From Cyrtodaria siliqua (taxonomy: Eukaryota > Mollusca > Bivalvia > Adapedonta > Hiatellidae), in assembly GCA_037043455.1 (NCBI GenBank), contig JAWPHD010000126.1, forward strand, positions 62,001 through 126,000: a DNA stretch of 64,000 bases, read 5' to 3'. Position 1 is the stretch's first letter, and each line of letters starts with the position of its first letter. Of this stretch, positions 1-11,890 are shown piece after piece. The notes beneath the pieces are model-generated. The model was not told the origin of the DNA. It saw only the letters and a program-made list of their open reading frames with translations, and ran no database searches. A program made the translations under genes and the position numbers.

Positions 1-132
1 ATTAAACTTTTGGCCCTGCACGCTGTTCGTCTTATGCATAATTGCAGCATTCATGGGACACAATGTCGTATACATAATGAGTTTAAACAATTAAGCCCCC
101 AAACAATAGCTCCCGCTTTACTACCTTGTCAG

Positions 133-3100
133 GTCCTGGTGGGAGGAGACACAAAAACAACTCAGGGTGCCAGTAGCCGAGTCTAAACTACGGGCCAAAC
201 TTAGGCAGTTGGATATAAGACCAGGTAAGTGGTTGTTTTAATACCTTAGTTTTGAATTTTACTTCCAAATATCTTAAACCATACTTACTGTATGTTTGTG
301 TGTAGGTGCCTGAGTAGAACAATGATCTGGAAAATTCTAAACATTATACCACAGTTAGTTTCTATAGACTGCAAACAGTTTCTATAGACTGCAAACAGTT
401 TCTATAGACTGCAAACAGTTTCTATAGACTGCAAACTTCAATCCAGAATGGCTTGGACCTCTAGTTTTGACATTTATAAATTGGAAGAAACATTTGTATT
501 GTATTCTTCATCTTCTTCCAAGTTCTTATACCCTGCCACGAAAGTGTAGTTGGCATAATGCTGCCCTCGTCCGTCCATCCATCCCTCCGTCCGTCCGACT
601 ACATCGGTACTTATGCAAAAGTTTTATGTTCCAATTTATTTCGTCAAATCCATTTCTTAACAGTTAAGACACAAGAAGTCTTAGAGCCGTTAAATTAAAA
701 CTTCACACATTTTCACATTTCTGTGACTGCAGGATGTTTCTAACAAAAGTAGGTCACTATAAAGGACCTTGACCTATTTTTTAGACTGATAATTTACATC
801 AAAGTTTTTATGTTACATGTATGTGACCTGATGGCACTAAAATGGGATATCCATGTCCTATGGACACATTTTCTAATTAATCTTTCATGTAATGGTAAAT
901 TGAACTTTTAACTCTTGAACGTTTGTATTGTTGATAGCTTGTTTGGCTTGCAGTAGATTTGTTATAATCAGCTATCATTTCACTATCACATATTAACAAA
1001 TATTTACTTGAAACAACTTGTCTTTCCATGATAAAAAGGTTCCACATCTCAGTGGATGTACAGGCCTTCCTGTGTTCCACAGTGGATGACTTGACAGATA
1101 TCTTCTCCTGGTCCCTACCAGACCTTGACCTACTCAGCCAATATTTATTTCAGCCAATATTTATGTTTTTGTTTTTTACCATTATTACAGTTTTCCCCAG
1201 TCAAGCGGTAGTAGAGGCCTACCTGTGTCCCATGGTAGATGAGTCTACAGACAAGTTCACCTGGTCCCTGCCAGACCTAGACCAACTCAGACAATATCCT
1301 TGTACACATATAAATTCACTTTTGTCCCTCATTTACTCATTTTTGTCAATCATTACCCACACATTAGCTCCATTTTCATATATTTGTTGATTTACATATA
1401 TAGTTTATATTACTGCCCATATCATCCCTTATTTGTAACTAGTTTTATCTTTATATATTTACATTAATTTTCATTTACTACTTCATCTTTCATCAATTTT
1501 TGCGCACAATATGACCTATTTATGTGTCGACATGCCGTAAAAAAACAGCCGTAAAAAAACATTCATTTATTCATTATTTCCGTTTGTAAATTGTTGTAAA
1601 ATTTAGATGTGTTTAAATGGGATGTGGAACACCATTCACTTGAAATATATATCACACTACATATCTCTGTGGTCCTTAACAAGGTAACATTTGCCAGTGA
1701 CAAGCTGGGATGGACAAGAGATAAGACTGACGAAAACCTTCTGCCTGTGATGAAAAACCTCGATCAAAAACAGGTACATTACAGTCGCTCATCTTCATTC
1801 TTTATAACAGTCTGCTGGTTAGTTTGCATAGCTGAGGAACACTTGTTGTTTTGCATCAGTCTTGTCGTTAAGTTGTGTATTAAAGTTATAATGTATTGCG
1901 CCGTTTTACCATATATGGCATACTGACAAAATGTCTTTTAAAGCAAAGAAAATCACTGCAAATCAAATATAAGCATACCATTTATACATTTTACACCTGT
2001 AAATATATTTTTAATCAATTTTAGTGATTTCCTCTGCTTTATAATGTATTTTGTCAATATGCCATGCCATATATGGTAAAAAGCTCGATGAAGTCATCGT
2101 TCCAAGATGGCCGCCTCCATTTATGTTCTTTGCAAATTTCCAATAGATCATATCTCCTTTATTTGTCATGGTATTTTGATTCTTTCAGGTTTTTTTGTGT
2201 TTTTTTGCAGAGTCCTTTTAAATGAATCATGTCTGAAAAATAGTGCATCAACCCCTTTAAGCTTATTCTTAGTTATTTTAAATTTGAGTTTATGCTTAAT
2301 GAATGATCAGAACATAGTCTGTAAATTTACTTACATCTTTCAATAATTTGTGAAGTATATTTGCTAAATATCTTATTTTTATTTAACACTTGAAATGACA
2401 TTGGGTATTAAAGCTTTATAGTTATTAATTCAACTATGATGGACTTGTCATAGAGTGTATTTTTGGACAGAAATTTAAAGTTCATTAACATATTTTGTGT
2501 AAGTTACGCTTACAATTATATTAGGTATTAAAGAAACTAACCTGCCAAATTATTTAATTATGGCAAAATGACACTGCAAAACACTTTATCAAAACTTCTT
2601 CCAGGTGTTTGGCTCATAGAATAAAGTATCTGTGTATAGTTTTATTTACCTTTCTTAAAATACCCATGCTTGCATATTCGTTAAATGAATTATGAGTTGG
2701 TAACAATTTTGGGGATAGGCCTGGCTGGTTATAGCCGTTCATATTATGTCTATTTAGAGTTTGGATTCTGAAATTATGTAAGTTATGTATATAATGTTAT
2801 ATATCTTGTCGTCAGTAGGTTTACAAATGATATACATATGTTTACATAATTTGGCTGTTGTTGGCAGGATACATGTAGCTACTGTAATGAAACAAATCCC
2901 CAAGTACACTTATCTGTTGTTAACAGAAGTTTTCTAGATTTCTTAAAATCTATTTCAGACACAAAGGAAAATCAGCTCCTTTTTTCAACCAGAAGTCTAC
3001 ATTCAACCAGCAAAAATGAAAAGCAAACGATTACAAAAGGCTGTTACACAGTTCCTTTATCCTCAAGAAACAAATGTGGAGTCAGAAGAGCCTGTAGTTA

Positions 3101-4566
3101 CTAAAAAAACGAAAAGGGGGAGCAATGCACTGGTGCCTGAGAGAACTTTAAGAGGTCGTAAGGTGAAAGGTCAAGACAAATGCGAAGGTCAAAGTAAAGT
3201 TGATGAGGAAAATAAATTAAACACAGCTGAAAAAAATATTGAATTGATTGAAAATGTTAAAGACAGTGGTAGAAGTCAGAGAAAAGGCAGAGGTAAAAAA
3301 TGTCAAATTACGTCTAAGTACTTTGATACTCAGAAAAGGTCAGAGTTCAAGGTCACTGATATCTCTACGACTTCAGATTCTGAAAGTGACTCTGCTTCTT
3401 CCAATAGTTCAGATTCGAGTTTTGAACCAAAACGTGTTACCTCTGATGATGAAACACCTGTTATTGAGACAGGCCTAAATATTGCGGATATACTTAATAT
3501 GAAAATGGGTGGCCTACCAGATGGTATGATCACTGAAACCAGTCCCAAGGCATCTAATATGTTAAGGGTATTCGAAAATGGACTGAATGTTACAGAACTC
3601 ATGAATCTGGATGGTGATAGTAAAGCTGAGACAATTGCAGGCAATTTTGAAGATGAGGATGATGACTTTGAAGAAGTAATAAATGAAGCCGCTGCTGCTG
3701 AAGTTGTTCAGGTGATAGATTCTGAAGAAGATGAAATAAAAGATAATTGTGATGAAAATGATAGAAAGATTGACTTGTTTGAAAATGAAGGTGGATTCGT
3801 AAGAGAAGATGATTCTAGTAATGATATTGAAATGATGGAATCCAGACCTGTAATGGAAGAGGGGGATACATTTTTGATAGACAAGTTTGGTGATTCTGCC
3901 AAAACTCGTCAGCATAAAGGTGGAGGTATGAATGTATCTGAAGATAAGCTAAAGCAAACGTGTAGGGAACCCGTTCAAAATACAAGGGGAAACAAAAGAA
4001 AGAATGATGCTTTAGATTTAGACAGTGTTTCCACAGAAGATAAGGTGCACCCAAAAAGACTAACAGTATCAAAAGACTCAAAATTCAAGGAAATGCTTAA
4101 TATTGATTCAGAAATATCACAGGGAGATTGTTTGCATTCTAACCAACACAAGGAGGGTTTGCCAAATTCAAATACAAGTTGCTTAACAACGGATAAAAAT
4201 ATCATTGACATGTTGAAAAAGAACAGTTCAGAGAAAGACCAGAAATCAGATAAAACTGAAAATAATGAACTAGTTAAAGCTTCTGTTGAACCAATAAAAA
4301 CTGAAAAATCCATTTCAAAGAAGCCAACTAAAATTGAAGTTACGCACTCTTTCACAAATGAGCCGATCAAACAAACTGTAACAGGAGTTCCTTGGGCTGA
4401 CAAACGGAAGCGAAAAGGTAAAGGAGGGAAGGCGAAGGGACCTGCTAAAGGAAGCCTTAGAATGATAACACCTGTGGAACAATATCAGAAAAAGGCAACT
4501 GTGAAAAAACACATAAAGAACCCAGTTGGTTGTGTAAATCTTTCGGAAAGTGACTCCGACAGCTGA
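133..4566 (+). CDS. ERCC5: DNA excision repair protein ERCC5/XPG, 3' part (5' end outside window)
   Basis: XPG is the structure-specific FEN1-family endonuclease that makes the 3' incision in nucleotide excision repair, in the nucleus. Proposed exons are 133-224, 1191-1293, 1689-1773 and 2959-4566; phases join without a stop (628 residues plus stop). Exon 1 carries SWWEETQ and KLRAKLRQLDIRP; exon 2 has VVEAYLCPMVDES and WSLPDLDQLRQ; exon 3 has KLGWTRDKTDENLLPV. These match, from memory, the region after the XPG I-domain (EAYL, PDLD, GW.R.KTDE). The last exon opens with the PIP box QRKISSFF, the PCNA-binding motif expected here in XPG. It then has a long acidic Ser-rich linker, basic stretches near the C-terminus (KRKRKGKGGKAKG, a likely NLS) and ends LSESDSDS. 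Acceptor at 131-132 and donor CAG|GTAAGT at 225 are strong. The N-terminal and most catalytic exons lie upstream of the window. The exon 2-3 intron is AT-AC (separate entry). Confidence 0.9.
358..436. repeat. 20-bp tandem repeat, 4 copies, in ERCC5 intron
   Basis: Four near-perfect head-to-tail copies of GTTTCTATAGACTGCAAACA between exons 133-224 and 1191-1293. The rest of this intron (225-1052) shows only simple CCGT/CCAT-rich sequence near 565-600. Confidence 0.95.
1053..1140 (+). other. ERCC5: Second, diverged copy of ERCC5 exon 2 (possible alternative exon or decaying duplicate)
   Basis: Reads VDVQAFLCSTVDD...FSWSLPDLDLLSQ, clearly homologous to the exon at 1191-1293 (AYLCPMVDES, WSLPDLDQLRQ). 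An acceptor CAG at 1050-1052 gives the same entry phase, and position 1140 gives the same exit phase, with five fewer codons. The following bases read ATATTTAT instead of ATATCCTT, so its U12 donor is weakened. Including both copies would shift the frame to an early stop. It is either a mutually exclusive exon or a dead duplicate; the weak donor favours the latter. Confidence 0.7.
1294..1688 (+). other. ERCC5: U12-type AT-AC intron in ERCC5
   Basis: No GT-AG pair joins the neighbouring XPG exons in frame. Position 1294 starts ATATCCTT, the U12 5' splice-site consensus. TCCTTAAC at 1673-1680 is the U12 branch-point consensus, and AC at 1687-1688 is followed by the codon completion for Q and then FASDKLGW. 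Splicing 1293 to 1689 gives LRQFASDKLGW, collinear with the XPG family. The intron contains a dispersed repeat (about 1378-1590). Confidence 0.85.
1378..1590 (-). repeat. Dispersed repeat inside the AT-AC intron, inverted relative to the copy at 15.2 kb
   Basis: The sequence around 1500-1540 (TGCGCACAATATGACCTATT, TGTGTCGACATGCCGTAAAA) is the reverse complement of 15225-15425. Both end in an ATTCATT/AATGAATG microsatellite. A shorter relative lies at about 4905-5020, downstream of the ERCC5 stop. Confidence 0.7.
1895..2115. repeat. Partial fold-back repeat in ERCC5 last intron
   Basis: CCATATATGGCATA near 1909 and its inverse near 2070, plus 'aaagcaaagaaaatcactgc', resemble the inner arms of the fold-back element at 58012-58533. 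Termini are not clear. The rest of intron 1774-2958 is AT-rich with no exon seen. Confidence 0.45.
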
Positions 4567-4722
4567 AGTTAAACATTCATCCATTACTGAAAACAAATAT
4601 GTGACTGACAGCCCTGAAGCTCTCTCTCTCTCTCTCTCTCTGAAGTTAAACAAACAGTCATCCATTACTGAAAACAAATATGTGACTGACAGCCCTAAAA
4701 CAAGGCATCCATTTCACATGGA

Positions 4723-4754
<32 letters not shown>

Positions 4755-4760
4755 ATCAAT
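4564..4760 (+). repeat. Duplicated 3' UTR segment separated by CT microsatellites
   Basis: About 55 bp starting at the ERCC5 stop codon (TGAAGTTAAACA...GACAGCCCT) recurs from 4641 after a (TC)n tract; a second (TC)n tract lies at about 4723-4754. The duplication includes the stop-codon sequence. A polyadenylation signal candidate is AATAAAATAAAA near 5247, with ATTAAA near 4852 an alternative. Between 4760 and 5620 I see only AT-rich sequence and a repeated CGCGTAACACATTT motif near 5390-5430. Confidence 0.8.
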
Positions 4761-5624
4761 TTCTTCTTTGTTTTGCATCCTTATCTTTTTAAGATGAAAA
4801 GTTGTAAAACTGGCATTAATTGTTAATGAAAACATTGACAGGCATTTTTATATTAAACACACGTACATTGACCATCAAACATTTCCCTGTTTGGCGCCAT
4901 ATAACCTTTCTTGTGTTGTGCGCCGTACAACCCCATTTCAATCCAATTCATTTTCATCCGTTTTCGTGCACAATATGACCTATTTGTGTCGATTCATTCA
5001 TCATTCATTCATTCATTGATCATGTTGATATAGTTTATCAAGTGTATTTATTTATTATTTAAAATATATAGAATTTGTGCTTATTTATCATTATTAAGTA
5101 TGATAAAAGTGTCATTAATAGTGGGGAAAACATGCGAATCAGTTATGTCACAAGCATATATTTCCACGATGAATCCATTCAATACATTCTAATTATAGTT
5201 TCAATTTTATAATCAATTATTGTTTACACTTTTTCTAAGAACTTGTAATAAAATAAAAACAATATTATGGTTTAATTTGATACTGACTTTATTGTTACTT
5301 CCAAATGGCAAACACATTATACCCCAGCTTTTAGAAAATGAAGTGGGGGCTGTATCATGTATATAGGAATCATGTTGTCCGTAACGTCGCTTCGCGTAAC
5401 ACATTTGTGTCCTGTCGCGTAACACATTTTATTACTTGCATTCCTCAAACAGTTTTAAATGGGTTGTTCCCAAACTTCACATACACATAACAACTAATGA
5501 CCTTATGTCCCTGTACATCACCCATGGTTGATTGCCTAATTTATTACAGAATTATGGCCCTTTGTTTGGCTTAGAAATTAGGAGAGTGTATTCACCACCT
5601 TAGTGGTAGTGGTAATTCTAGTTG

Positions 5625-5800
5625 GGGCTATTCCATTAAAACAGCTGGGAACCCGGGAAGGCAACTTTATAAACATCTTTGGGTGATCCGGTAACTTTTG
5701 GGTGAAATTTGTGTCTTTAAACTCAATTTTGCATCTATGGGTGAGTTCAGTTTCAAAGGTGCCTTCCTGGGGTGTCATGTATGTGTTAATGGAATAGCCC
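5625..5800. mobile_element. Small MITE with 15-bp terminal inverted repeats
   Basis: GGGCTATTCCATTAA at 5625-5639 is exactly the reverse complement of TTAATGGAATAGCCC at 5786-5800. The element is 176 bp, non-coding. The small ORFs across it are not genes. Confidence 0.8.
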
Positions 5801-5930
5801 TTATGTGCTATATGTCTTATTTATATTTTAAAGGAAATGAATATTATCGTGACGATATTGGAATGCCTAGCGAGGTTTGGATGCCACACTATTGTAACCA
5901 CATATACATAAAGAAGGAGATGTAACAGTT

Positions 5931-7110
5931 GTGTTGAACTCTTGTCATATCTGTAATCTAAAGAACAATATTATGGTTAATAATATATACCCTAAAGAAC
6001 TTCAACTTAACAAAGCTAATATTTCTGATACTAACGCTTCTCTTTTTGATTTACATCTCTCCATTGAACATGGTGAAATAATTAGCAAAATATATGACGA
6101 GATGATTTTAATATTGATATTGTTAATTATCCCCTCTAAATGGTCTATGTGTCTCAACTTATTCGTTTTCCTAGCGCTTGTACTTGAGTTGAGGACTTTA
6201 ATATTCGTAATCTTTATATAACTAAAAAGCTAATCCATCAGGGTTACCGTTACCATAAACTTTGTGAAACCTTTGCAAAATTGTATTATCGTAACCCTGA
6301 TCTTCTTTCCAAATACAAAAGCAATTTAAGAACTCTTCTGCGACAAGGACTATATCACAACCTGACTTCTATGGTGACGTGATTTACAAACTTCGTAAGA
6401 TCCTTGGTCATGATCACTTTTATACTATCTTTGTTAAACTTGTTAAAAGGTTTATCAAAAGAGGTTATGACCCTATCATTTTGCAACGCACTGCATGCTT
6501 GGTGGTGGACCCATTTACAGTTCGCCACTATGCTTACCTCTTTAATTGTGCGACGACCGGACAGGCTGTTGACCCTATGATGACATCTAACTAAAGCCCA
6601 AAAGGACGGTGACGTTTGATATTTGTCTGCAGTCTTGTCTTGTCCTGCCCTCAATGGTTTATTCTCTTGTTGCTCTGGCTTCTGCCAAGTCATTGAGTAC
6701 CTTCTTTGTGGCTTTCTAGGCTATTGTTTTTTTGTATTTATATATAAACGAGCATCTTTGTGTTTTACTTATATTGCCTATTAATGCTGCCTTGTTGGTT
6801 AGAGAATAGTTTGTGGCGGAGATTTCTTTATTTACACTACCCAGTTTTATTGGGTTGACAGTAGGGTAAGTGTGAGGTTTGGTGCACCCTAGAACCTGGT
6901 TTAAACCCCCAGCAGCCTTTTTCGCCACTGACCGCTCCAAGGCGGTAGCTCTGTTGTCAACCTTTTTGTGTTTGTGATGTCTTATTTGGCATTTTATTCA
7001 TCTTTAAAGTTGTTCTTTGTTTCTGTGTGTGTTTGTGGGCGACTGTCGTCCTTGAATGCTGCTTTTCCTGTTCGATTTGTATATCTATATTTAGATACAT
7101 TTTGAATGAG
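5931..7110 (+). mobile_element. Decayed retroelement 3' end (RT-associated C-terminal coding remnant plus 3' tail)
   Basis: Frames together give ELQLNKANISDTNASLFDLH, then with frameshifts YRYHKL, RNPDLLSKYKSN, YKLRKILGHD, FIKRGYDPIILQRTACLVVD and FNCATTGQAVDP. The same protein is encoded at 50679-51017 on the minus strand, so this is a dispersed family. I associate this protein with reverse-transcriptase-bearing elements of bivalves from memory; the class (Penelope-like or other) is not certain. The 3' tail runs through 'ccaaggcggtagct' and 'ccttgaatgctgc' motifs that recur alone at many sites. Multiple frameshifts and stops make it dead. Confidence 0.65.
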
Positions 7111-7208
7111 TTTCGGTTTATGTAAACTGAGCAATACATACTTTCCAATCTGTCATTCAAACTTACCTCTTTAAGAGATTTCAGCCAGCTAATAGTTCAG
7201 TTTATTAT

Positions 7209-7486
7209 TCAATTGAATTGAATTGAATTGGATTTTATAGTCGCACCAACAGCTAAGGTCATATGGCGACTTTCCAGCTTCCACTGGTGGAGGAAGACCC
7301 CAGGTGCCCCTCAAGGCAATTTTCGTGCACGGGCGGGCACCTGGGTAGAACCACCGACGTTTCGCAAGCCAGCTGGATAGCTTCCTCACATAAAGATTCC
7401 TAGGCCCCTGAGGGATCGAACCTACAGTGGTGAGGGGCAAGTGATTGCAAGTCAGAGCCTCTAACCACTCGGCCACGGACGCCCCC
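7209..7486 (-). mobile_element. tRNA-headed SINE with (AATTG)n tail
   Basis: Read on the minus strand it opens GGGCGTCCGTGGCCGAGTGG (A-box-like) with a tRNA-like B box further in, and ends in repeated CAATT. The copy at 10917-11165 is the same family on the plus strand. Confidence 0.8.
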
Positions 7487-7653
7487 CAGTTTATTATTCA
7501 AAGTAATAGATACAAATTTGCAGCCGCCACACAAGACTAAACAAATGCTAGTGTGAATGTCAATAAATACTGAAAAAGGGATCCCTTGGAAGCAACACAC
7601 ACAAACAAGGGAAAAAACCTTTATCAACACCGATATCAACAAGATCGGAATCA

Positions 7654-7905
7654 CATCCGTGGCCTTGATGGTAACGATGATACGTTGGAAACCTGACATC
7701 ACCACTGCGGGTTTAAATCTCACCGGGAGATCGGTCGACTTCTATTGACTTCTAAGTGAAAATGTTGATTTCTTTTCAGTGGTGGGAGGTATACAGTACT
7801 GGTTCTACTCTGGTAAATGTGGGTGGTCTGCCTCTGCCTCACAAAAAATGACCGTCATATATAGCCTAAATGTGCTGAAAATGACGTAAAACACCATTCA
7901 ACCAA
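7654..7905 (+). mobile_element. SINE copy of a second tRNA-derived family
   Basis: Shares 'gggaggtatacagtactggttcta' (split by small changes) and a terminal 'gaaaatgacgtaaaacacca' with 45662-45910 and a fragment at 11735-11840. The head is degraded. The short piece just upstream (7558-7645, 'ggatcccttggaag') also occurs at about 54105, so it is another dispersed repeat. Confidence 0.7.
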
Positions 7906-7984
7906 CCATCAACAAGATCAGACAATTTAGGACATACATTAAAAACGTCCATTAACCCTTAACCCGCTAAGCACGACTGTAATA

Positions 7985-8070
7985 GCCTTTGCATCCATTG
8001 TAAACCCAGATCAACCTGCGAGTAACTCGCAGGCTGATCATTACTCGCAGACTGATCAGGGTTAACAATC
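7985..8070. repeat. Short palindromic repeat
   Basis: CCTGCGAGTAACTCGCAGG forms a perfect 9-bp hairpin, followed by a partial repeat (TTACTCGCAGACTGATCAG). Probably a MITE remnant. From 8100 to 9200 I see no gene, only AT-rich sequence with one 'aaagggacacacag' MITE end near 8571. Confidence 0.5.
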
Positions 8071-9219
8071 TCTGGCTGCTGATCAGTCATTTCCCCCAAA
8101 ACACCCCTTTGTCACATAAATGGAATCGTCTTAATTCAAAGAAAGAACAGTGCATTATATATATGTAGTGGGTTAAGAGAACACTTAAGGGAAGGGCAGA
8201 ATTGGTCTCTTAACAATGGTAGTCTATTAGACTTGGTACAAGTTCATTTTAATTTAAAACTACAACTGGGAAATGAAATTGTAGTTGCTTGAAGCAAGTG
8301 GTCTCTTTAAAAGAAGTGGTCTCTTCAATGAGCAGATTTGACTGTGTGCACATGCAATTTGTCGTGTACATTGTATTGCAGTATGTCTCATACACTCGGC
8401 GCTTGCATTTTTACATTTACCAGGGGCATTATAATTTAATTTATAAAACAAAATTGATAAATATATGGTAAATTAAATTTCGAAATGGGATTTAAAATTG
8501 GAAATCTCAGATTACTACTTCAATAAACATTATATAAAGTCCTTACATGTACCTCAGTTGTATTATTAAAGGGACACACAGAACTATTATATTTTTTTAC
8601 TTTAAATCTGCTTGCATATATGACTAAATAAAAGGTCATACAATTAAGAATGTTTAATGTGTCTTTGTTATTCTACCATAGGTTTAAATAAATCGGTGTG
8701 TATTACCATCAAGAATTAGTTATATAAAAAACAAAACAATTTGCCTTGAACCACTTGGCCCCGTGTGGTTCCCGGGCAAAGAATAGGGCCACTGCAGATC
8801 CCGTTAGAGGGGTAGGCAGAGGGGTAGACCCCACCCCACAAAAAAAATATTACGTTCATTTTTTTTTCATGCTCATTAAAGTTCATCATGACCCCTGCAT
8901 TGTTTCATCTCGCTCAAATCACTATTGCAGTTGAAGAAAAGCAATAATTAAACGTGGCTCCATCGTAAATGGAGTGTCTACAATAGAATTTGAAGCAACT
9001 CTGCAGTTCTGCAGGTGAGAGAAGGTTCTAGGCCCATTCTCCATATTTTATCTCGATGGAAGTGGAGGATGAGCCTGGCATGTCCATTACTGTTAGGCGT
9101 CACATGACCTGTCATGTGGTGCGCCTTTTAACCCAATTCAGTTCTTGAACTATTTAACTAATTATGACTAATGCTTTGCAAATATGCAGATTATATAGAA
9201 AAAATAAAGAGAGGTTGCA

Positions 9220-9420
9220 CGTAAAAAAAGAAAGGAAATATAAATATAAAAATCGAACAAGAAAAGCAGCATTCAAGGACCACAAACACTCATATAAACA
9301 AAGAACAAATTTAAAGATGAATAAAAGGCTAAACAAGACATCGCAAACACAAAAGGGTTGACAATAGGGCTACCGCCTTGGAACGGTCACTGGCAAAAAA
9401 GGCTGCCGGGTGTTTACCTA
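9220..9420 (-). repeat. 3'-end copy of the retroelement tail family
   Basis: Inverse match to 6900-7090 ('aaatcgaacaagaaaagcagc', 'gggctaccgccttggaacgg'). No coding potential. 9420-10900 holds AT-rich sequence and diffuse repeat-like segments, with no supportable gene. Confidence 0.65.
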
Positions 9421-10916
9421 CCCTTTAAGGTCTCTCCTGCCCAAAGTGCAATCACAGATTTGGATTATAGATACATAGAGTACGTGTAATCCAGATTAAA
9501 TTGGTTTTAATGACGGTGACAGATCAACATGTTATTGTAGACTTTAAGTTTGATTTACAGTTTTTGAAAAAAAATTGAACAAATGAGAAGGATTTGATCG
9601 TGATTAACGAGTGTGATTATTATGATTATTATTATTATTATCCAACTGTTTAAGGTTAGTACTACTTGACTTTTAGACAACAGTATTAAAATATTAAAAG
9701 ATTATGAACACTAATTGAACACAAACTTTTGCTGAACTGCTATGTATTGTTGGGTTACTACGGCAAAAGAGCATAACTGTCTTAATGATTTATAAGCACT
9801 TGCAGCCTTATAATACAGCACTGCTACATATTGAGTTATTTCTGGGGTGGAGATCTGTGTCAGTAAACCGTTATGCTATTAGATTAACATAGTCTGCGTG
9901 TAGACGTATTGTCTGCGGTCCATCCATCATTATAATACCCTTTTGCCCACTCTTTTAAAGACTTGTTCACGTTCAAGCAGTTTTGTATATTGTGAAATTT
10001 ACCACATTTTGAATGAAAATTCCCAAATGTGGTTGCCGGAGTAGAATACAACCACTGCAAATCCCGCTAGAGGCAGAGGGGAAGCCCCCAAACATACATA
10101 CTATAGTTCTGAACGGGCATGTTTAGGAATCATATGTAAGAAAACGACATGTAAGACCTTTGATGAGTTAATATATGCATCAACAACGATATATCACATT
10201 GTAAACATTTTGTGAACTAACTTTTGCATTCATCAAACATAACATTTATGTACCCATAAATACAATTTCCACATTTCCTTAATAAGGGCCTGAGAAACCA
10301 CAGATTTAGATATCATGATGTCCATTACAGTACAAATAAAAGAACGACGAATGGTACATAATACGCTCATCAAAAGTCAAATTATTATGTAAAAAAAAAA
10401 GTAACTGTCTGATTGGATCATTGTGATGTCAATTTGACCTTTATGTTTCACCACAAAAGCAATCTGTTTCTTCCTCTCATCGTGTTCCTATAAAGTTTCA
10501 TTAGTGTGGATATTGTACCTTTGGAGTATCACGCGGAATGGCCGTGTCCCTATAATAGCATGGTGGTATTGACCCTTGACATACCTACCCCTAACGCAAA
10601 GGATTCCTCCTCTCATGACGGTAGGTATTAGTGCTTGTTTATACTCATATGAGCTGATGACGACAATGATCTTTGACCTACTGACCCTAAAACCAATAGG
10701 GTTGAGAAATAAACTGATACACGGGATCACCGGTTTACGAAAGCGGCTAAGACACATCCAAAGAGAACAGTGTCACCAGTATGGCTCAATCCAGTGATGT
10801 TCGGATTCAGAATCGAACGTGCTATCCACTGGGCCAATGCATTGTCGTATTTAGAACATGACACTAACTACCGTTCTGGAGAACTCCGCATTTACCTCTT
10901 TACCGTGTTCATGTCT

Positions 10917-11165
10917 GGGCGTCCGTGGCTGAGTGGTTAGAGTCTCTGACTGAAATCACGTGCCCCTCACCGCTGTGGGTTCGAGCCCTCATGAGACTAG
11001 CTATCATAATGTGAGGAAGCTATTTAGCTGACTTGCGGAACGTCATTGGTTCTACCCAGGTGTCCGCCCGTGTAAATAACTTGTCAGGAGAGGCACCTGG
11101 GGTCTTAAATTCCTCCACCATGACCTTAGCTTTTGGTTCGACAATAACACCCAATTCAATTCAAT
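10917..11165 (+). mobile_element. tRNA-headed SINE, plus strand
   Basis: Opens GGGCGTCCGTGGCTGAGTGG, with B box GGGTTCGAGCCC at about 10978-10989, a conserved body ending 'tccaccatgacctta', and a CAATT-rich tail. Wide A-B spacing and the long body rule out a working tRNA gene. Confidence 0.85.
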
Positions 11166-11337
11166 TGTTCAGGTCTAGCATCGACTAATTGCACAATTGT
11201 GTTGAAAACACTGTGTTTATATTGCACTGAATACTTGTTAAATACGTTTGTATGATTTATTTTTACTGATTATATAATATTCTGTATGGTTAAAGTAATC
11301 ATGAAACTGGTTTATAGGTCAAACTTTAAACACATTT

Positions 11338-11890
11338 TAAAGGGACATACCGGCAATCTAGATTATTTTTTAAAGCTCGCGGCATCGAAGCAGGTGGTGG
11401 GGATTATAAGAATCCATCATATGGAAATCTCAATTGAGGGGTCAGAGTTGCAACCAGGGACGAGGCTCTTCAATGACTGTATTTGATTTAACGCTAGAAT
11501 AAGATTTTCTCACATGAGGAAATATGACTGAAAATGGATTAAATATGTATCCCTTTGTAGCGGGGGTGACGACGACGGCGGCGTTAAAGCTGTTCATACA
11601 ACATTTATTATTCAAATTCATTCAGACTTTGATTATGTCTGTAGTATCACCAAGGTCACTCACACACATAGGTTTCATAACTCTGTTTTGCATTTAAGCA
11701 AAATTAGTACCCTTTTTAGAAAAACACCCCTCTTGCGGATGGTGTACAGTACTGGTTCTACCCAGGTCTGCCTCCACCAGAAAAACTCGACCTTGCATGT
11801 GTTGAAAATGACGTAAAACACCATACAAACAAACAAACAAACACATTATTGATGAAAACTTTAAGACTGCCGTTACATTGTCCCTTTAAT
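11338..11890. repeat. Possible MITE with AAAGGGACA termini, carrying a SINE fragment
   Basis: 'ttaaagggacataccggcaa' at the left and 'ttgccgtt... tgtccctttaa'-type sequence at the right resemble the termini of the 38038-38336 element. A SINE tail (11735-11845) lies inside. Similarity of the two ends is partial. Confidence 0.4.

Noticed and set aside
1028..1390. A 120-residue ORF on the plus strand
   Set aside because: It is the read-through of two homologous ERCC5 exon copies and the short intron between them; splice signals and XPG alignment explain it better.
3330..4403. Several minus-strand ORFs of 60-140 codons inside the ERCC5 last exon
   Set aside because: They are antisense shadows of a continuous 535-codon coding exon and have no recognisable domains.
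10917..10995. Serine/leucine-like tRNA
   Set aside because: Good A- and B-box words, but the arms do not fold and it continues into a SINE body shared with 7209-7486.
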